Shown: one piece after another, positions 59,901 through 64,000 of the stretch | Position numbering within the stretch: position 1 is the stretch's first letter | How the letters are laid out: each line of letters starts with the position of its first letter | DNA from: Ctenosaura bakeri | Taxonomy: Eukaryota; Chordata; Lepidosauria; Squamata; Iguanidae | DNA length: 64,000 nucleotides | NCBI GenBank assembly: GCA_948474755.1 | Contig: CAOLHI010001479.1 | Coordinates: 310,001-374,000, forward strand | Direction: 5' to 3' | Program-made: the position numbers and the translations under genes | The notes under the pieces: model-generated | The model's database searches: none | The model's input: only the letters and a program-made list of their open reading frames with translations | What the model was told of the DNA's origin: nothing

Positions 59901-61332
59901 CCAATAACTTAATTCCATACAATCAATCAGGAATTTATAAAGCTTGTGACAGGATCTATCTAAAGTGTTTTGAATTACTGTAATGATTCGCTCCGTTCTT
60001 TTATCCCCCCCTTCCTATACTGGTAACTATTGGGAAAATAAACTTGTCAAAAATCCCTCATGTGCATTCAGTTACAGCAGTAGAAACAAGAAAAGCTTCT
60101 GTATTAAAAAGATATGTACTGCAGACTTTCTCAGACACATTTGGTGAGAGCAAAGACCTTGATACTAATCTACATAAAGGTAATAACAACTTGATTAATC
60201 CACTCTGCTGGCTAACTTCTTATATCTATTGCTACACAGAAGGGATCTTTAAATCCCTTGGTTCCATTAAGAGTCAACTAGGAAAAAAGGTGACTGATCA
60301 GTTTTAGTATTCCCCTTTTTGAACATTTTTTTAAAAAAATGTCTTCTCCCACTGTAAATGTCTTTTGAATGGAGCAAGCTCATCTTTTCCAGGCAGAGGT
60401 TTAACTGCATCTCACAGCCTAGTGGACTGCTGAGAAGGTGCATGTAATCTTCAGTTTTACACAGTCCCTAGACTCCCACATCACCCTAACTAAAATGAAA
60501 TTATTGGCAGAACAAGAGAGAAATAAGGTGGCCCTTAAACTTTTGGCAGAGTTTGACTTCCAACAGATCTCAAGGTAGTTGAAGTCAATGCCTTTCTCCT
60601 TCTTTTGAATCTTTGGTAATTTGGTCATCCACATTTTCAACCTGATTTGGAGGTCTACAGCAGATCCCTACAAAGTTGTCTCATTTCCTTCTCCTATAAT
60701 TTCTACTCAAATTCTCTCAAACCACCTTCCCTCTTCCAAATTGGTGATTTCTTTACAGATGAACACACTTTTTGCATATAATGCTCCTCCTTCTCCTTTC
60801 TTGTTTTAGTCTATTCATTTTGAATATGTTATATACCTCAGCTACCATCTGTGGGTCAGGTTTTTTAGAATGTTCTCAGAAGACAGTGGCTGGTATTTCT
60901 AATGACGTAAATGTGATTGATAACATCACTAGCCATCTGTGATTGCTTCTGTTAATTACAAGCTTGCAAAATCTTACTCAATTTATCTTCTTGAAACACC
61001 ACAAACCTGTAACTGCAGCATATCTTTATAAACAGTGAAACCCATCAGTAACACCTAAACATCTAATCCCAAACATCAAACAAGTTATAAAACACCTGCT
61101 CTTGCAGAATAAAAATCCCATTACAACTCTACCACAGACTAGATTATCTGGACTGCTATAATAATCCTAAACAATAGCGATTAGTTTGTCATCCTGCTCA
61201 TTTCAGGATATGAACAATAAGAAAGAGAGGCCACAGATTAGAGCAGAGAAGTTGGGACACTTCATTCTAGGTTGTGAGTCTGAGTCACTGTTCTTTCACA
61301 AGCAAATAAGAATCGTGTAAGAATGAGAAAAT
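56966..61332. other. Mostly unannotated stretch
   Basis: 58180-58620 has hAT-like wording at its edges ('gatattttgccgcttggggg', 'tttagcatctgaggcagaaa') and may be a degraded non-autonomous element. Otherwise no gene or repeat recognised. Confidence 0.4.
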
Positions 61333-62480
61333 TATAGAATCATAGAATCACAGAATCACATAACTGGAAGAGTCCCTATGGGCCATCAGAGAAGCCCTTG
61401 GCACCCCTTGAGGTATTTAAAAAGCACAGCCATGTCACCCTTCAGTCTTTTTTCCACCAAGCTGAACAAGCTCAGCTCTTTAACCTTTCCTCATAAGTTT
61501 TGCTCTCCATACCTCTCATGCCCAGAAGTAAATGAAATACTCCACATAAGCCCTAACTAGTGCAGAATACAGTGGAACTATTTCCTCCCTTGACTTGAAA
61601 ACTTTGTTGTTATGGTGCCTTCAAGTAGTTTCCAGCTTATGTTGACCCTAAGATGAACCTATCACAGGGCTTTCTGGGACTGAGAGTATGTGATGTACCC
61701 AAGGTCACCCAGTGGGTTTCCATGGCCAAGAAGGGAATCAATCCATGGTCTCCAGGGTTGAAGTCCAATGCTCAAACCACTACACTACAGACTTGGAAAC
61801 TGTGCTTATATTAATGCAGCTAAGGCAGCATTTGGTTTGTTTGCTGCAGGCTCATGTTCAACTTGTGATCAACAATAATCCCAAGGTCCTTTTCAATGTA
61901 GTACTGCTGAGACAAGTATCCCCTATCAGTGCATTTGTTTTTTTGTGGCCTAAATGAAAAATGTTGCCTTTGTCTCTGTTTAATTTCTAGTTTATCAAGG
62001 TCCTTTTGAATTCTGTTCCTATCTTCTAATGTGTTAGCTAACCCTCTCAATGTTGTATCACCTGAAAACTTGATAAGGATTCCCTCCATCCCATCATCTA
62101 AATCAGTGATACAAATACTGAAGAGTATCAGTCCCACTGTGGCAGTCCACTTGAGACCTCTTTCCAGACTGAAGCACAGCCACTAATAAAATCTCTTTGA
62201 GCACAGTTTTCCAACCAATTATAGATCCATCTGATGGTATTTCCATCCTTTCCATACTTAGTTTGTTAATCGAAATATCATAGGTTCTGTCATCAAATGC
62301 TTTGCTGAAATAGGCACAAATGACACCCACAGCATTCCCACATCTGCTAAACTAAAGACCCAATTAAAAAAAATTCAAGGTAAGTTTGGCAGGATTTGTT
62401 CCTGACAAACTTATGTTGGCTCTTACTAATTATTGTATTGCCATCAAGATACTTGCAAATAGACTCATGTATAATCCGCT
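61333..62480 (-). mobile_element. CR1 LINE 3' half, antisense, split by a SINE
   Basis: Starts with the antisense CR1 terminus (tatagaatcatagaatcaca), runs through the C-terminal and RT-coding parts and fades after about 62480. On the minus strand 61820-62137 gives GLILFSICITDLDDGMEGIL with a degenerate FADD region (FSGDTTL), so motif C is mutated. 62103-62330 gives YFSKAFDDRTYD, RT motif A. The interruption at 61603-61789 is a SINE. Inactive. Confidence 0.8.
61592..61800 (-). mobile_element. tRNA-derived SINE with target duplication, inside CR1
   Basis: SINE body 61603-61789 in antisense (tttgttgttatggtgccttc ... gtccaatgctcaaaccacta). It is flanked by 11-bp repeats gacttgNaaac at 61592-61602 and 61790-61800 (one mismatch). 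CR1 antisense text continues directly across the site, so the SINE is younger than the CR1 copy. Confidence 0.85.
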
Positions 62481-64000
62481 GAGAATGAATGGGAAGCAGT
62501 GACACTGATTTGAGTTGAGCTGCCAATTCTGAGCTTGCCTGTGCCTAGAACGATTTATTGATGGTGATAACACTGTCAAAACATGTAGTTAAGACCCATA
62601 AATGGAAGATCAGCAAGAAAGTCTAAGCCCAGTGTGCAAGATTCAAATGCTGCTACTACTATGTCTGTCCCATATCCAGTAAAACTTTGGTAAGTCTTAT
62701 AATCACAGATTCTGCTCAGCATTTGTAAAATGGGAATTATAGTGACCGTTGCATGGTGATATATTTCCACTGCAGACATGAAGAAGCAACAGGAACATGA
62801 ATGATACTATTTCCAAACAGCATTCTCAGGGCTTTACTATCAATTTAGGCAGTCTTCCTCCATTTTTTGTTTCCCATGTCTTGATGCTCACTATCAGAGG
62901 TGATTTCAGTTCAACTGCAATATTCAATAGTGCACCCCTGCAACTTATGATCACATTTTAAAAATGAAAAACACACAGGGCTGAGTCTCCAAAGGGCTGA
63001 TGAAGAACATCTATCTAGCATTTAAAACTTTCTTAACTCAGAATGCAGCAGAGGAACCACATTGGTTAGTTACTGATAGAAAGTTTGTGTGTACGTGTAC
63101 CAGACACACAGATAGACTACAAAGTCAGAAGCTGCTCACAAGTATAACCCACAATCTGAAAAATGTAAGCTCAGAAACAAGCCACATCTGTGTATTCCTG
63201 CATCAGACCACTAGAAACTAACCCCTTCCCTTTTCAAATGGCAACTGCCTACAGTAAACTCTTTTTAAAATTCACAAAGAAAATGGGGAACAGTGCTGTA
63301 TGTTTGTCCTTGTCTCCTTGTTCTACTGGAGGCAACCCACCGGGGAAAAAAAATACAACATAGACACACACACATGCATTTTAAGAGCACTGGAGCAGCC
63401 AACAAAAACCATCACTAATAACCAGCATTTCTGTTAACTTTAGCTTTATTGGCTTTGGAAAGAAAGGGGCAACCAGAGGTACTTATGGTCCACCTCATTA
63501 AAAATAATAAGACTGCAGAACTGATGGACTAAAAGAGAATGAACGGATACTGAATCCATGGACATGAAGGCACAGTTTCAACATCATGTCTCATGATTTA
63601 ACTATCCCTCATGAAATACAAGAACAATGATGCTGGACAGAAAGCTCTGTGCCATGATAATAGCTTCACCTTCACCCTAAAAGTGGTGGTAAGTCTCCAT
63701 ATATTTTGATCCCAACCTGTTTGAATATCATTTTCCAGACCAGCTTCCCAGTATTCCCCTATGGGCTTCCATGAACTATCTCTTCCCCACAGCTATATTT
63801 GTTCCTGCTGCCAGTTTTGAATGACCAAGTTGCATGAGTGTACACAAAACCATAAATAGTCCATGCAAAAAAAGCTACCAAGTAGAACATACTGCTCTCT
63901 GAAAACAGATTATGTTTCAAAGGGTCTGGTATGAAGACTTTCAAGGAAAGGCAAAGGAATACAGAATAAATCTAACTTGCAGCTCAATTTGGAAACTGTA
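62481..64000. other. Unannotated AT-rich stretch to window end
   Basis: No gene or repeat recognised; short ORFs only. Confidence 0.45.

Overview
This window is vertebrate nuclear DNA, most likely from a squamate reptile. The background is AT-rich, and I found no convincing host protein-coding exon, rRNA or tRNA gene. The lineage call rests on the repeats: CR1, L2, L1 and BovB-like (RTE) LINEs, a Sauria-type tRNA SINE, a second tRNA SINE family ending in ACAAC repeats, a 5S-rRNA-derived SINE, and hAT- and Harbinger-like DNA elements. It reads as a gene desert or a large intron built from nested transposons.

The centrepiece is a structurally complete DIRS-type (tyrosine-recombinase) retrotransposon at 26326-32387, written on the minus strand. 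It has 144-bp perfect inverted terminal repeats and an internal complementary region (26566-26659). The two arms of that region match the two outer ends and overlap by exactly one trinucleotide. Its genes, in order, are a zinc-knuckle/SR-rich gag, reverse transcriptase-RNase H with its catalytic residues present, and a tyrosine recombinase with a full R-H-R-W-Y set. The reading frame steps by -1 at four places, each in or next to a homopolymer. The element sits inside an older LTR (26155-32578). A related LTR without the insertion lies at 22895-23234, so the window holds its own empty-site control: the junction is a GAA trinucleotide.

Region by region. 1-9.9 kb: AT-rich sequence with a CR1 end, a diverged repeat pair, a 29-bp perfect hairpin, a tRNA SINE and a 5S SINE. 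10.0-14.3 kb: a 5'-truncated L1 with target-site duplications, then a 2.2-kb antisense CR1 interrupted by two palindromic DNA elements and two unclassified inserts. 14.3-22.6 kb: mostly unannotated, with a second Harbinger-like MITE. 22.6-26.1 kb: LTR copy A and a hAT-like element holding two SINEs. 26.2-32.6 kb: the DIRS-in-LTR nest. 32.7-36.9 kb: a solo LTR with 5-bp duplications, a second LTR-like unit and two CR1 copies in opposite orientation. 37-41.3 kb: decayed L2 and a hAT-like element with a GC-rich tandem array. 44-47 kb: a SINE, an L1 fragment with an open 3' ORF2 segment, and a large palindrome. 52.5-57 kb: an L2-like tail, a Sauria SINE and a decayed BovB-like LINE. 61.3-62.5 kb: CR1 interrupted by a SINE. 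The remaining stretches contain nothing I can name.

Functionally this is transposon biology. The LINEs supply reverse transcriptase to the SINEs that share their 3' tails, while the DIRS element encodes its own copying and circle-integration machinery. All identifications come from reading the sequence and from remembered family features; no database search was run.
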